Of a stretch of DNA of 56,796 nucleotides, positions 49,820 to 56,796 are shown piece after piece. The DNA is from a virus. The position numbers were made by a program, and so were the translations under genes. The notes under the pieces are model-generated. The model had not been told where the DNA came from. It saw only the letters and a list, made by a program, of their open reading frames with translations, and ran no database searches. The DNA lies in IMG/VR virus record IMGVR_UViG_3300022934_000023, positions 1 to 56,796 of that record; one strand, written 5' to 3'. The number at the start of each line of letters is the position of its first letter. The stretch's first letter is position 1.

Positions 49820-49853
49820 CTACGAAGCAGCGGTGAGTATGCGAGATGAATGA
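49623..49853 (+). CDS. Overprinted small coiled-coil protein
   Basis: This 76-residue protein (MLNKKQASKVSQLVTNKEAW) lies almost wholly within the portal 3' end, in another frame, with the last ten codons outside. Unlike its host frame it has a normal helical sequence with heptad-like Leu spacing (LEEYLREQIQMTLRALVAAQ, LQGKITSLEQIKGLKADYE). It is likely the real structured product, while the portal tail is low complexity. It would be a small virion or assembly factor; similar proteins follow portals in marine phages. Confidence 0.65.
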   Translation: MLNKKQASKVSQLVTNKEAWDSLEEYLREQIQMTLRALVAAQSELEVFRLQGKITSLEQIKGLKADYEAAVSMRDE

Positions 49854-51756
49854 AATAGTTCAAGGCTACATATCGACAGTCCTGACAGAGAGAGCGACAG
49901 GGGCACCTAGTCCGTACGACCAAGACACGGGCATGAGTCGTAGCTTTCTTCCCTATCGGGGTACAGCACCGGCAAGTAGTCCTGCTGCCGCTGCAATCGC
50001 AGCAGCCTTTTCAGAACGAGACGACGCTGTCTACAGGGGAGACCTTGTTGTTACAGGAATAGGCACAGACGTTAGGGATCGCTTTGGAGGTATGCCTCGT
50101 AGTGTTACCGGAGCGATTTCTGGAACAGGTTTGGGTCCGTTTGCTGCACTGGGGGCAGCAATGTCGTCAAATAATCTCACTAGAATTCAAGAAAAACAGA
50201 GAGCCGGTGAAGAAGGCTATGCTGTCGGTATGCTTAACGGGCGTATTGTAGGCGTCTCCCCCGGAATAGGCGGTCCCGTGCTGTCAGGTATGTTGCCTGA
50301 AGGGATAAGCGTAAAGCAACGACAGAGCATTGCACAACAGCTTCTTGAGATGTCCGGATCAAGATTCCAGCCTGATGAAGGCATAGGAGGATCAGCAGCG
50401 GACAACCCTAACCTGAAGACCGGACGTACCTACTCTGAGACAAGATTCGGCGCAGGAACTTACGAAGGCGGGACAATCCCCCCTGACAGTATCAACCCCT
50501 CTGCGTTTGTCATGGGTATCCCCCCTGCAGGTGATCGAGGGGATGATCCATCAAGTATTAGGTTCATAAATATTGGGGCAGATCGTCCCGATCCTAACTA
50601 CCGTCCGTCTTTGAATACCTTTGACTATTATGGTGATCCCGGTGGCGACACGGGTCCGGCACCTACAGGCGGGGCAACGACTCCACGTGATGATTCTGAC
50701 AGAGATCAGCCTAGAAACGAGTATTCAATAGGGGGCGGTGGCAGCAACAATCCTGCGGACAGAGGCTACTCCATGATGGCTGATGGCGGTACTGTTCAAG
50801 GAACAGGCTTCGTTTCCGGCTCTCCTGACAACTATACCAAAGCACAGACAGTAGCCGATGACGAGAATCGTCAAGTGCGCGAAGGAGCATTTGTTCTTAA
50901 CGCGCCTACTACCGAAAAGCTTCAAAAAGCCGGACTGTTGCCTACCGGGGTTGACAATTCAGGTAAAAACACTACAATAAAAGCAAGCAAAGGTGGTTTG
51001 ATGGACGTAGCCCTGTCCAAGGGTGAGTACGTTATCGAACCCGAAGAAGCCCAGCGCATTGGGTACTCATTTCTCGAACAACTTAATAATGGTGGCAAGG
51101 CCGAAGTAGATCGTCGGCAAGCTGCTGCTGATGGCGGGTTCATCAAGGGTTACGCAGAAGGCGGAGAACTACCTCTTGCTAAGATTGAACTTAGCGACGC
51201 CACTAAAAACAAATTCAATACTTTTTTGAAGAGTCGTCGTCAACGTGCTGATGTTGAAAGGCTCATTGATAACATGGACGACAGAGAGCGTCTTGCTGTA
51301 CTGGCCTTGGCTGAAACAACTGCAGCTACTGACTCCGTCGAATCTATGATGGGCGTAGGTCAAACTGCTATTAACCGTGCGCGTACAAACCGTCCAAGCT
51401 TTTCTAAAGTAAACGATCTTGCATCTGTCATGAAGCAGCGATCATCTCGCGGCTCTGGAAGCAAGATGTTTCAGTACGACGGACTTGAACCCGGCATTCT
51501 TAGTAAGAGACTGAAAGAGGTAATGGAGGGACGTGTTCCGGGCGCGGTAACAAAGACGTTTTCTGCGGCAGATAATCTGTTAAATCCTGAAACAGAGTCT
51601 GACCCCGTATTACCATTTGATGTAATGTTTTACACAAAACCTAACGCACCACTAGCAAAGGATTTTGAAAAAAATCCTAAAATGCGTTTTGTTAAAAGTT
51701 ATGGAGGGCATGATTACTACGCTCTCGACGCGGCCCCAGAAGGGACTCGCAAGTAA
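49846..51756 (+). CDS. Virion protein with SleB-like (cell wall hydrolase) domain
   Basis: This 636-residue protein has a long Gly/Pro/Asp-rich low-complexity region (residues ~200-310), then MADGGTVQGTGFVSGSPD and SKGEYVIEPEEAQRIG, a module typical of phage structural proteins. Residues of about 480-600 (LAVLALAETTAATDSVESMM, GVGQTAINRART, KVNDLASVMKQ) follow the SleB/Hydrolase_2 layout, with the Glu in LALAETT as the candidate catalytic acid. It should cut peptidoglycan during entry or assembly. The gene lies between portal and scaffold, overlapping the overprinted gene by eight bases. Confidence 0.65.
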   Translation: MNEIVQGYISTVLTERATGAPSPYDQDTGMSRSFLPYRGTAPASSPAAAAIAAAFSERDDAVYRGDLVVTGIGTDVRDRFGGMPRSVTGAISGTGLGPFAALGAAMSSNNLTRIQEKQRAGEEGYAVGMLNGRIVGVSPGIGGPVLSGMLPEGISVKQRQSIAQQLLEMSGSRFQPDEGIGGSAADNPNLKTGRTYSETRFGAGTYEGGTIPPDSINPSAFVMGIPPAGDRGDDPSSIRFINIGADRPDPNYRPSLNTFDYYGDPGGDTGPAPTGGATTPRDDSDRDQPRNEYSIGGGGSNNPADRGYSMMADGGTVQGTGFVSGSPDNYTKAQTVADDENRQVREGAFVLNAPTTEKLQKAGLLPTGVDNSGKNTTIKASKGGLMDVALSKGEYVIEPEEAQRIGYSFLEQLNNGGKAEVDRRQAAADGGFIKGYAEGGELPLAKIELSDATKNKFNTFLKSRRQRADVERLIDNMDDRERLAVLALAETTAATDSVESMMGVGQTAINRARTNRPSFSKVNDLASVMKQRSSRGSGSKMFQYDGLEPGILSKRLKEVMEGRVPGAVTKTFSAADNLLNPETESDPVLPFDVMFYTKPNAPLAKDFEKNPKMRFVKSYGGHDYYALDAAPEGTRK

Positions 51757-51802
51757 TTAGTCAGCTACCCGCTACGTTCATTCGCGGCCCTGACACAACC
51801 GG

Positions 51803-51834
51803 AGCGGCTACCTACACGCCAAAGTAGCCCCGCT
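51803..51834 (+). other. RNA hairpin before scaffold gene
   Basis: AGCGG-CTAC (51803-51811) can pair with GTAG-CC-CCGCT (51824-51834) with a two-base bulge. No T-run follows, so it is not an intrinsic terminator. It may stabilise or process the mRNA for the highly expressed scaffold and capsid genes. Confidence 0.45.
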
Positions 51835-51849
51835 AATGAGGTAAATAAA

Positions 51850-52728
51850 ATGGCAAAAAAAGTTCGCGGCCATCGTGCCAACAAACCCAACGATTCCTTT
51901 GGAACCATCGACAGTGACTCGCTCTACAAAGGTGCATACCGTAAAGAGGTATACCAAGACGACGACGAGGAAGCTGTAGAACAACAAGCGGAGCAATCCG
52001 AATCGGACGAGCAGTCCGAACCTAACTTTGCACAAGGGCAAGAGAAAGCGGAACACGATTACAAGAAGCGTTACGACGATCTCAAGAAGCACTACGATGC
52101 AAAGATTAGCGAGTTCAAGGCAAAAGAAGAAGAAATGACGGCGACCCTTACCCAAGCTACTCGCCAACAAAATATCTCGTTGCCCAAGTCACCTGAAGAA
52201 CTCGAAGCATTCAAGGAGCAGTACCCCGACGTATACGATGTCGTCGAGACTATTGCAACCATGAAAGCGGGAGAACGTGCAGGGGAACTGGAAAAGGAAC
52301 TCGAAACAATCCGCGAAAAGGAACAGAATACACGGGTTCAAGCGGCATACCAAGAACTTACAAACAAACATCCGGACTTTAATGAACTACGTACGGATGA
52401 GCGTTTTCTCCAGTGGCTCGAAGAACAGCCCGAGAACATCTCAGACGGCATCCTGAAGAACAACACTGACGCCCGTTGGGCATCTCGCGTTCTTGACCTT
52501 TACAAGGTCGATGCTGGCATCACTACTAAGAAACGTACCAAGAAGAGTGAGTCTGCTGCAGCGGCTGTAAACTCTCCCAAGGCACGTGACATTACGGGTG
52601 AAGCAAGGGGTGGTGATCGGATTTGGAAAGCCTCTGAAATCGGCAAGATGAAACCTTGGCAGTTCGAAGAAATGGAAGCAGAACTGGACAAGGCTCGTGC
52701 CGAAGGTCGTATTGACTACAACAACTAA
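51850..52728 (+). CDS. Scaffolding protein
   Basis: This 292-residue protein is very rich in Glu, Lys, Asp and Gln, with long charged helices (EHDYKKRYDDLKKHYDAK, AKEEEMTATLTQATRQQ, ELEKELETIREKEQN) and a disordered acidic N-terminus. It directly precedes the major capsid gene. Such proteins guide capsid assembly and are then removed. The C-terminal EIGKMKPWQFEEMEAELDKA helix probably binds capsid protein. Confidence 0.85.
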   Translation: MAKKVRGHRANKPNDSFGTIDSDSLYKGAYRKEVYQDDDEEAVEQQAEQSESDEQSEPNFAQGQEKAEHDYKKRYDDLKKHYDAKISEFKAKEEEMTATLTQATRQQNISLPKSPEELEAFKEQYPDVYDVVETIATMKAGERAGELEKELETIREKEQNTRVQAAYQELTNKHPDFNELRTDERFLQWLEEQPENISDGILKNNTDARWASRVLDLYKVDAGITTKKRTKKSESAAAAVNSPKARDITGEARGGDRIWKASEIGKMKPWQFEEMEAELDKARAEGRIDYNN

Positions 52729-52758
52729 ACTAAACCTCAACAAAGGAAGGAAAGACCC

Positions 52759-53709
52759 ATGGCTTTTGATAGTGCATCAGGTTACAACAACCTGCCTTCC
52801 GGTAACTTTACTCCGGAAATCTTTAGTCAAAAGGTTCTCAAGTTCTTCCGTCGCGCTTCGGTTGCTGAAGACATCACGAATACCGACTACGCTGGCGAAA
52901 TCGAGAACTACGGTGATACCGTCCGTATCATCAAAGAACCTACAATCACCGTTTCTAGCTACTCCCGTGGCTCGGTGGTAAACCCGCAAGACCTCGCTGA
53001 CGATCAGACCACTATGGTTGTAGATCAGGCGAATGCTTTTGCGTTCAAGATTGACGACATTGAAGAGCGTCAGTCCCACGTCAACTTCGAGGCTCTGGCC
53101 ACTTCTTCGGGTGCATACTCGCTGAAGCGTAAGTACGACGGTAACATCCTGACCGCCATGTTCGATGGCGCAGGTCTCTCGTCTGAGTCGGGTGCAGCCA
53201 CCGAGACCATCACTGGTCTGGGTACGCTTGCTTCCCCGCTGACTTCGCAGACTGGCGACAACCTCGTCAACCTGATGCTCAAGATGGCACGTGCCCTCGA
53301 CGATCAGTCGGTTCCGGAAGAGAACCGTTGGTTTGTTGCAGCACCGGCCTTCTACGAGAAGCTGTTTGGCGCAGGTGCCAAGTTTGCAGAGGTACAGGTC
53401 ACTGGTGACGGCACTTCGCCGCTGCGTAACGGCCTCGTTATGCAGGGCAACATTGCTGGCTTCAATTGCTACAAGTCCACTGCAATGAATGCTGCTGGTA
53501 CTGACACCGTTGACGTAACTGGTCTGGGTGCGGGTGAATTCCCGATCCTTGCTGGTCACATGTCCTCGACTGCAACTGCTTCGCACATCGCGAAGACTGA
53601 AGTTGTACGTTCCACCGAAACCTTTAGCGACATCGTTCGTGGTCTCCATGTGTTTGGACGTAAAGTCCTTCGCCCGGAAGCCCTCGTTCGTGGCGTTATC
53701 TCACTGTAG
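52759..53709 (+). CDS. Major capsid protein
   Basis: This 316-residue protein follows a very strong ribosome site (AAGGAAGGAA). The sequence has the HK97-fold order: N-terminal PEIFSQKVLKFFRRASVAED, E-loop strands (GDTVRIIKEPTITVSSYSRG), spine helix and the P-domain (WFVAAPAFYEKLFGAGAKFAEV, NGLVMQGNIAGFNCY). It ends IVRGLHVFGRKVLRPEALVR, the typical last strand. It forms the head lattice. Codons are strongly biased, as expected for the most expressed gene. Confidence 0.93.
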   Translation: MAFDSASGYNNLPSGNFTPEIFSQKVLKFFRRASVAEDITNTDYAGEIENYGDTVRIIKEPTITVSSYSRGSVVNPQDLADDQTTMVVDQANAFAFKIDDIEERQSHVNFEALATSSGAYSLKRKYDGNILTAMFDGAGLSSESGAATETITGLGTLASPLTSQTGDNLVNLMLKMARALDDQSVPEENRWFVAAPAFYEKLFGAGAKFAEVQVTGDGTSPLRNGLVMQGNIAGFNCYKSTAMNAAGTDTVDVTGLGAGEFPILAGHMSSTATASHIAKTEVVRSTETFSDIVRGLHVFGRKVLRPEALVRGVISL

Positions 53710-53721
53710 AGGGAGGCTTAA

Positions 53722-54150
53722 ATGGCTACTTACCAATCTTCTGCCGTTACTGCACAGAGTGCTGGCATCCCTGCTGGTGGCGGCGCACACGTCGCTGTCG
53801 TTAAGCTGGACTTCTCGTCTACCAATCTTGGTACGTCCGAGTCCATCGACGTGATGCACGTCCCTGCAGACACCATCGTTCTGAACGCCTACTTGGAAGT
53901 TCTGACTGCTGGTGCCGGTGATCTCGACTTGGGTGACGATACCGACCCGAACCGCTACGTAGCTGCCTACGACGGTTCTGGTGCAGGCGTTGCTCCGGCT
54001 GCAGGCACCGCAGGTGGATTCCTGTATAACGCTGCTGATCATATCGTTATGACTAACGGTTCGACTGATGCGTTCACAGGTGTTGTTAAAGTTGTCGCAG
54101 TTATGACTCCGGTCCCTGCTGATCCGGCAACTGCCGCAACCTTCGCCTAA
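53722..54150 (+). CDS. Putative head decoration or minor capsid protein
   Basis: This 142-residue protein, twelve bases after the capsid stop, reads MATYQSSAVTAQSAGIPAGG and then a beta-rich, Gly/Ala/Asp-rich core (IDVMHVPADTIVLNAYLEVL, DLDLGDDTDPNRYVAAY). It is predicted to be a compact beta-sandwich. Position right after the major capsid gene and similar bias suggest a decoration or cement protein. Known homologues in cyanophages are also structural, as far as I remember. Confidence 0.65.
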   Translation: MATYQSSAVTAQSAGIPAGGGAHVAVVKLDFSSTNLGTSESIDVMHVPADTIVLNAYLEVLTAGAGDLDLGDDTDPNRYVAAYDGSGAGVAPAAGTAGGFLYNAADHIVMTNGSTDAFTGVVKVVAVMTPVPADPATAATFA

Positions 54151-54162
54151 CCAACCTGTCGG

Positions 54163-54179
54163 GGGGGCCACGTGCCCCC
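54163..54179 (+). terminator. G/C hairpin after capsid genes, weak terminator
   Basis: GGGGG (54163-54167), a bulged C and C pair with GCCCCC (54174-54179) around ACGT. It is a strong hairpin but lacks a T-run, so it would slow or partly terminate transcription or protect the 3' end of the capsid mRNA. Confidence 0.55.
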
Positions 54180-54208
54180 TTGACACCCTTTTAATTATGT
54201 GATAAAAG
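54180..54208 (+). promoter_or_regulatory. Sigma70-type internal promoter before lysis genes
   Basis: Perfect TTGACA (54180-54185), 17 bases, then TAAAAG (54203-54208) with an extended -10 TG at 54200-54201. Immediately after is a small hairpin GCAGG/CCTGC (54208-54222). It would give the lysis group and the downstream tail genes their own transcript after the capsid hairpin. Confidence 0.65.
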
Positions 54209-54235
54209 CAGGAACCTCCTGCGGGGATAAACCAT

Positions 54236-54520
54236 ATGGCCCGTAAAGCCGACAAGATGCCAGCCCGTAACAAGAAGAACTTTCGCCCCACCAAGAAGGG
54301 TGCGGGTATGACCGAAGCTGGGGTCAAGGCTTACCGCAAAAAGAATCCCGGTTCCAAACTCAAGACTGCAGTCACCGGCAAAGTGAAGCCCGGAAGCAAA
54401 GACGCAAAGCGACGTAAGTCGTTCTGTGCCCGTTCTGCAGGACAGATGAAGAAGTTTCCCAAAGCAGCAAAGAATCCGAATAGCCGCCTTAGACAGGCTC
54501 GGAAGAGGTGGAAATGCTAA
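54236..54520 (+). CDS. Small basic protein (DUF6321-like)
   Basis: This 94-residue protein is Lys/Arg-rich and contains PTKKGAGMTEAGVKAYRKKN, PGSKLKTAVTG, RRKSFCARSAGQMKK and NSRLRQARKRWKC. This ordered set of motifs I recall as DUF6321, a common small phage/marine protein of unknown function. Cys pairs (C62, C94) could bind metal. It may bind nucleic acid. It is first in the internal promoter transcript and its stop overlaps the holin gene. Confidence 0.8.
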   Translation: MARKADKMPARNKKNFRPTKKGAGMTEAGVKAYRKKNPGSKLKTAVTGKVKPGSKDAKRRKSFCARSAGQMKKFPKAAKNPNSRLRQARKRWKC

Positions 54521-54897
54521 CTGCATTGATTGGCCCTATCTCGCAACTTGCGGGTACGTGGCTCGAAGGAAAGGTTGAAAAGACCAAAGCCGAAACCGGT
54601 GCGAAGGTTGCCAAAGCAAAAGCCGAAGCAACCATCATGGAAAAGAAAGCTACCGGTGAAATCGACTGGGACTTGGAAGCTATCAAGGGAAGCCAATCCT
54701 CGTGGAAAGACGAGTGGTTGGTTATTTTGTTTTCGGTACCCTTGATTCTTGCGTTCATCCCCGGAATGGAAGGTGTCGTAGCTAACGGCTTTGCACAGCT
54801 AGATGCGATGCCCGAATGGTATCAGTATTCGCTCGGTGTAATCGTTGCCGCATCCTTTGGCGTTCGTAGCGCAACTAAGTTCTTTGGAAAGAAATAA
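54514..54897 (+). CDS. 3TM holin of gene transfer agent type
   Basis: I choose ATG 54514, five bases after AGAGG, over the GTG two codons upstream. The 127-residue protein has a helical charged N-terminal part (EGKVEKTKAETGAKVAKAKA), the segment WKDEWLVILFSVPLILAFIPG, the motif PEWYQYSLGVIVAASFGVRS and a basic C-terminus. These match the GTA_holin_3TM family known from alphaproteobacterial gene transfer agents. It should make holes in the inner membrane to release the lysozyme. Confidence 0.85.
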   Translation: MLTALIGPISQLAGTWLEGKVEKTKAETGAKVAKAKAEATIMEKKATGEIDWDLEAIKGSQSSWKDEWLVILFSVPLILAFIPGMEGVVANGFAQLDAMPEWYQYSLGVIVAASFGVRSATKFFGKK

Positions 54898-54899
54898 CT

Positions 54900-55109
54900 A
54901 TGGCAGAGATGACCTTCGAACGCATTGCGCAGTGGAAGCTTCTTCCCCGCTTTATGATGTTGATAATGACTCTGATGTCGTGGCGTTGTGCAGAGTGGTT
55001 TATGAACTTGGACGCCCCAACAGCTTCACAGTCCGCCTTTGTGAGCGTTGTGATGGGTGCTATGACCGGTGCGTTTGGCATCTGGATGGGCGGAGAGAAT
55101 AAAAAATGA
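54900..55109 (+). CDS. Small two-span membrane protein (lysis)
   Basis: This 69-residue protein starts two bases after the holin stop. It has two hydrophobic stretches (LPRFMMLIMTLMSWRCAEWFM, SAFVSVVMGAMTGAFGIWMG) and a short basic C-terminus. Similar proteins sit between holin and lysozyme in marine phages and may be a second holin or antiholin. It overlaps the lysozyme gene by 4 bases. Confidence 0.7.
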   Translation: MAEMTFERIAQWKLLPRFMMLIMTLMSWRCAEWFMNLDAPTASQSAFVSVVMGAMTGAFGIWMGGENKK

Positions 55110-55591
55110 AATATAACACATCGCATTTTCTCGACAAGCTGATTGCACACGAGGGCATGGTCCTCACTGTGTATCAGGACACTCTCGGCATCGACACTAT
55201 TGGTATCGGGCGCAATTTAAAAGACCGAGGGATCAGTAAAGAAGAACTCGATTACATGGACATTCCGTCGATGGCTATTGTGTACGAACACGGTATCACG
55301 GAAGCGGATGCACGTTATCTTGCCATGAACGACATCAAGATCGTAGAGGACGAACTGTGCCGCGTACATCCGTGCGTCAACGACCTCGACGCGGTACGTC
55401 AGCTAATCTTGATGGACATGGCCTTCAATATGGGTGTGCCACGCCTCTGTAAATTCAAAAACATGTGGAGTGCGATACACGAACAGAAGTTCGACATCGC
55501 AGCCGCAGAGATGCTCGACTCCCGTTGGGCGACACAGGTAGGTTCGCGGGCTGTTAAGCTTTCGGACGCAATGAAGAAGGGAGAGTTTTGA
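55106..55591 (+). CDS. T4-type lysozyme (GH24 endolysin)
   Basis: This 161-residue protein has the T4 lysozyme catalytic triad E16, D25, T31 with the exact spacing 9 and 6 of T4 E11, D20, T26, in HEGMVLTVYQDTLGIDTIGIG. Its length matches T4 lysozyme (164). The C-terminal DMAFNMGVPRLCKFKNMW and SRWATQVGSRA helices fit GH24. No signal peptide is visible, so release depends on the holin. It cuts the peptidoglycan glycan chains. It is coupled by ATGA. Confidence 0.93.
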   Translation: MKYNTSHFLDKLIAHEGMVLTVYQDTLGIDTIGIGRNLKDRGISKEELDYMDIPSMAIVYEHGITEADARYLAMNDIKIVEDELCRVHPCVNDLDAVRQLILMDMAFNMGVPRLCKFKNMWSAIHEQKFDIAAAEMLDSRWATQVGSRAVKLSDAMKKGEF

Positions 55592-55953
55592 TGCCTTTAA
55601 CGGATAAAGGCAAAAAGATCATGTCTTCAATGAAACGTACCTACGGGGGCCGTAAGGGTGAGCAAGTCTTCTACGCAACACGCAACGCCGGAAAGATTGA
55701 AGGCGTGGAGAAAGAACAAGAACTCAAGAAGGGTGGCCGGGTTAGAAAAGCTAGCAAATCGTCGAAGCCTAAAGCGAAGAGCAAGAGTCGAGTTAATGAA
55801 GCTGGCAACTACACTAAGCCCGGAATGAGAAAGCGTCTGTTCGAACGTATCAAGGCGGGTTCGAAGGGCGGCAAGCCGGGGCAGTGGTCAGCACGTAAAG
55901 CCCAGATGCTAGCACAACAGTATAAAAAAGCAGGAGGCGGTTACCGCGACTAG
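55591..55953 (+). CDS. Small basic protein after lysozyme
   Basis: The ATG at 55591 overlaps the lysozyme TGA (TGATG), preceded by GGGAG, giving 120 residues. The protein is Lys/Gly/Arg-rich: PLTDKGKKIMSSMKRTYG, FYATRNAGKIEGVE, a disordered Lys/Ser stretch, then NYTKPGMRKRLFERIKAGSK and GGKPGQWSARKAQMLAQQY. These belong to small phage proteins often labelled as unknown (DUF5872 relatives). The pattern suggests DNA binding inside the head. No lysis role is apparent. Confidence 0.7.
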   Translation: MPLTDKGKKIMSSMKRTYGGRKGEQVFYATRNAGKIEGVEKEQELKKGGRVRKASKSSKPKAKSKSRVNEAGNYTKPGMRKRLFERIKAGSKGGKPGQWSARKAQMLAQQYKKAGGGYRD

Positions 55954-55955
55954 CA

Positions 55956-56144
55956 ATGATGCACGTCTTTCTCCTGTTTGTTTTCTTGGGAACGGGAGAA
56001 GACAAGCGAAGAGTCAGCAACGACATGTATTTTCGCGACCTAAATGAATGCGTGTGGTACGCACAAAAACTCCACAAACAAGGAAACGAGGTTACGGCGT
56101 ACTGCCTACCCAAACTGGTCGATAAAGATACGAAGGTATACTGA
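55956..56144 (+). CDS. Small exported Cys protein (complete copy)
   Basis: This 62-residue protein starts two bases after the previous stop. The N-terminus MMHVFLLFVFLGTGED is a possible signal or signal-anchor, and the C-terminal part has NECVWYAQKLHKQGNEV and TAYCLPKLVDK with two cysteines for one disulfide. It likely sits in the periplasm or envelope. The 3' part recurs at 1-134. It resembles the early protein at 25951. A spanin-type or envelope role is possible from location. Confidence 0.65.
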   Translation: MMHVFLLFVFLGTGEDKRRVSNDMYFRDLNECVWYAQKLHKQGNEVTAYCLPKLVDKDTKVY

Positions 56145-56145
56145 G

Positions 56146-56577
56146 ATGCTTGCTGAACTCGCTGCTGCCAACGCCGCCTTTGCTGTAATCAAAACTGCTG
56201 TTCAGAATGGAAAAGACATTGCTTCCGCAGGTCATGCTATTGCAGAGTTCGTTGGCGCGAAGGAAGCCTTACAGAAGAAATCCCAAAAAAAGGGCAATAG
56301 TTCGGACCTTGAAGAGTTTATGGCCCTCGAACAGATTCGAGAACAAGAAGAGCAACTCAAGACCATAATGATTTATGCGGGTCGTCCGGGTTTGTGGGGT
56401 GACTGGCAAAAGTTTCAAGCCAAAGCGCGGGTCGCCCGGAGAGAAGCGGAAGAGGCGGCAATTCGTAAGCGCAAGCAGATGCTCGACATCGCCATTGTTA
56501 CCTTCTTCTTTGTCTTGGGTTTGGTTATTTTGGGCTGTATCGTTGCCCTCGCTCTCCACTCACAGGGACGCCTCTAG
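56146..56577 (+). CDS. Coiled-coil membrane protein, copy 2
   Basis: The 143-residue product is the same length as that of the gene at 136-567 and keeps all main features, including GRPGLWGDWQKFQAK and the C-terminal span (LDIAIVTFFFVLGLVILGC). Amino acid changes are conservative (AAAGSAIASF to ASAGHAIAEF), and silent changes dominate. Purifying selection has therefore acted on both alleles. Function as for copy 1. Confidence 0.75.
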   Translation: MLAELAAANAAFAVIKTAVQNGKDIASAGHAIAEFVGAKEALQKKSQKKGNSSDLEEFMALEQIREQEEQLKTIMIYAGRPGLWGDWQKFQAKARVARREAEEAAIRKRKQMLDIAIVTFFFVLGLVILGCIVALALHSQGRL

Positions 56578-56585
56578 TTTTTTTC

Positions 56586-56614
56586 TTGTAAACTCTGGGT
56601 AACTGTGCTATAAT
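56586..56614 (+). promoter_or_regulatory. Sigma70-type promoter, copy 2
   Basis: TTGTAA (56586-56591) and TATAAT (56609-56614) 17 bases apart match the promoter at 576-604, with one change in the spacer. Conservation beside a diverged coding sequence supports a real promoter. Confidence 0.75.
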
Positions 56615-56636
56615 AGGGTTATTTACGGAGAGTTGC

Positions 56637-56796
56637 ATGGACCGCATGGTAATCGAAGCCCTAAAACACAAGTACGAAGCCCAAAAGGCAAGTGTGCTAG
56701 AAACATTCAAAACCTCCGACATTATGGAGGACATCGACGACGCACTGAACACGTGGCACAAAGCAGACCGTCAGTTGATGACCATAAACCATATAG
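56637..56796 (+). CDS. Small acidic helical protein, copy 2 (3' truncated by window edge)
   Basis: The frame starts at ATG 56637 (MDRMVIEALKHKYEAQKAS) and runs off the end. The first 38 residues are close to the protein at 627-848 (FKTSDIMEDIDDAL is kept), but beyond that the sequence differs (NTWHKADRQLMTINHI). The truncation is a contig edge, not a biological stop. Confidence 0.65.
   Translation, partial: MDRMVIEALKHKYEAQKASVLETFKTSDIMEDIDDALNTWHKADRQLMTINHI

Larger units (their letters stand above)
56011..56796 (+). repeat. Right copy of diverged terminal duplication
   Basis: This stretch is the second copy of bases 1-786, shifted by 56,010. The 5' part and promoter are almost identical while coding parts differ mainly at silent positions. 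If the molecule is circular, one copy replaces the other and the unit length is 56,010 bp. Confidence 0.85.

Noticed and set aside
52777-53649. 290-codon open frame on the minus strand
   Set aside because: It is antisense to the major capsid gene, whose strong codon bias leaves the other strand open. The protein looks like no natural sequence and would oppose the late operon.

Overview
The window is essentially one complete genome of a tailed, strictly lytic-looking dsDNA phage of podovirus type, probably infecting a marine alphaproteobacterium. The best-matching group I can name from memory is the SAR116 phage HMO-2011 type (about 55 kb). The match rests on genome size, on a family A DNA polymerase with a DnaJ-like CxxCxGxG zinc finger inserted in it, on T7-like replication proteins and on the gene order. 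A GTA-type holin and a DUF932-like gene also point to alphaproteobacteria. The first 786 bases are a diverged copy of the last 786 bases (offset 56,010), so the sequence is most simply a circular or circularly permuted molecule of about 56.0 kb whose two ends came from different strain variants; a real tandem duplication is the alternative.

Layout. (a) A late arm runs entirely rightward from a strong sigma70-type promoter at 43120-43148: small terminase, large terminase, a tyrosine-recombinase-like protein, portal, a virion protein with a SleB-like lytic domain, scaffold, major capsid protein, a head protein, then a lysis group (3TM holin, second membrane protein, T4-type lysozyme). It continues across the contig junction to position 1 with small basic proteins, several fibre/tailspike genes, tail adaptor and nozzle proteins and a block of large internal (ejection) proteins ending at 25748. 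(b) A leftward early arm (36691 to 25745) carries primase, DnaB-like helicase, separate exonuclease and polymerase genes, a candidate ssDNA-binding protein, a RecB/Cas4-like nuclease, endonuclease I, MazG, a DUF3310 protein, a class II ribonucleotide reductase and a second PD-(D/E)XK nuclease, packed with 4-base stop/start overlaps. The two arms meet tail to tail with overlapping stop codons at 25745-25748. (c) A rightward accessory/early arm (36799-42513) has small, mostly unknown proteins, a ribbon-helix-helix protein, a winged-helix protein, a DUF932-like protein and an HNH endonuclease. It is followed by 0.75 kb of hairpin-rich non-coding DNA before the late promoter.

How it works together. 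I see no RNA polymerase gene, and the recognisable promoters are host-like, so transcription probably depends on host RNA polymerase with phage regulators from the accessory arm. Nucleotides come from class II RNR plus MazG; replication uses a T7-style but split primase/helicase and a split exonuclease/polymerase; nucleases recycle host DNA. Packaging uses TerS/TerL.

The most unusual points are: a repeated AT-rich + TTGTCAGC/T sequence concentrated at 36.45-39.6 kb in one orientation, crossing genes of both strands and all frames; a tyrosine-recombinase-like catalytic domain in a late gene between terminase and portal; the zinc-finger polymerase with its exonuclease on a separate gene; and a gene overprinted on the portal 3' end.
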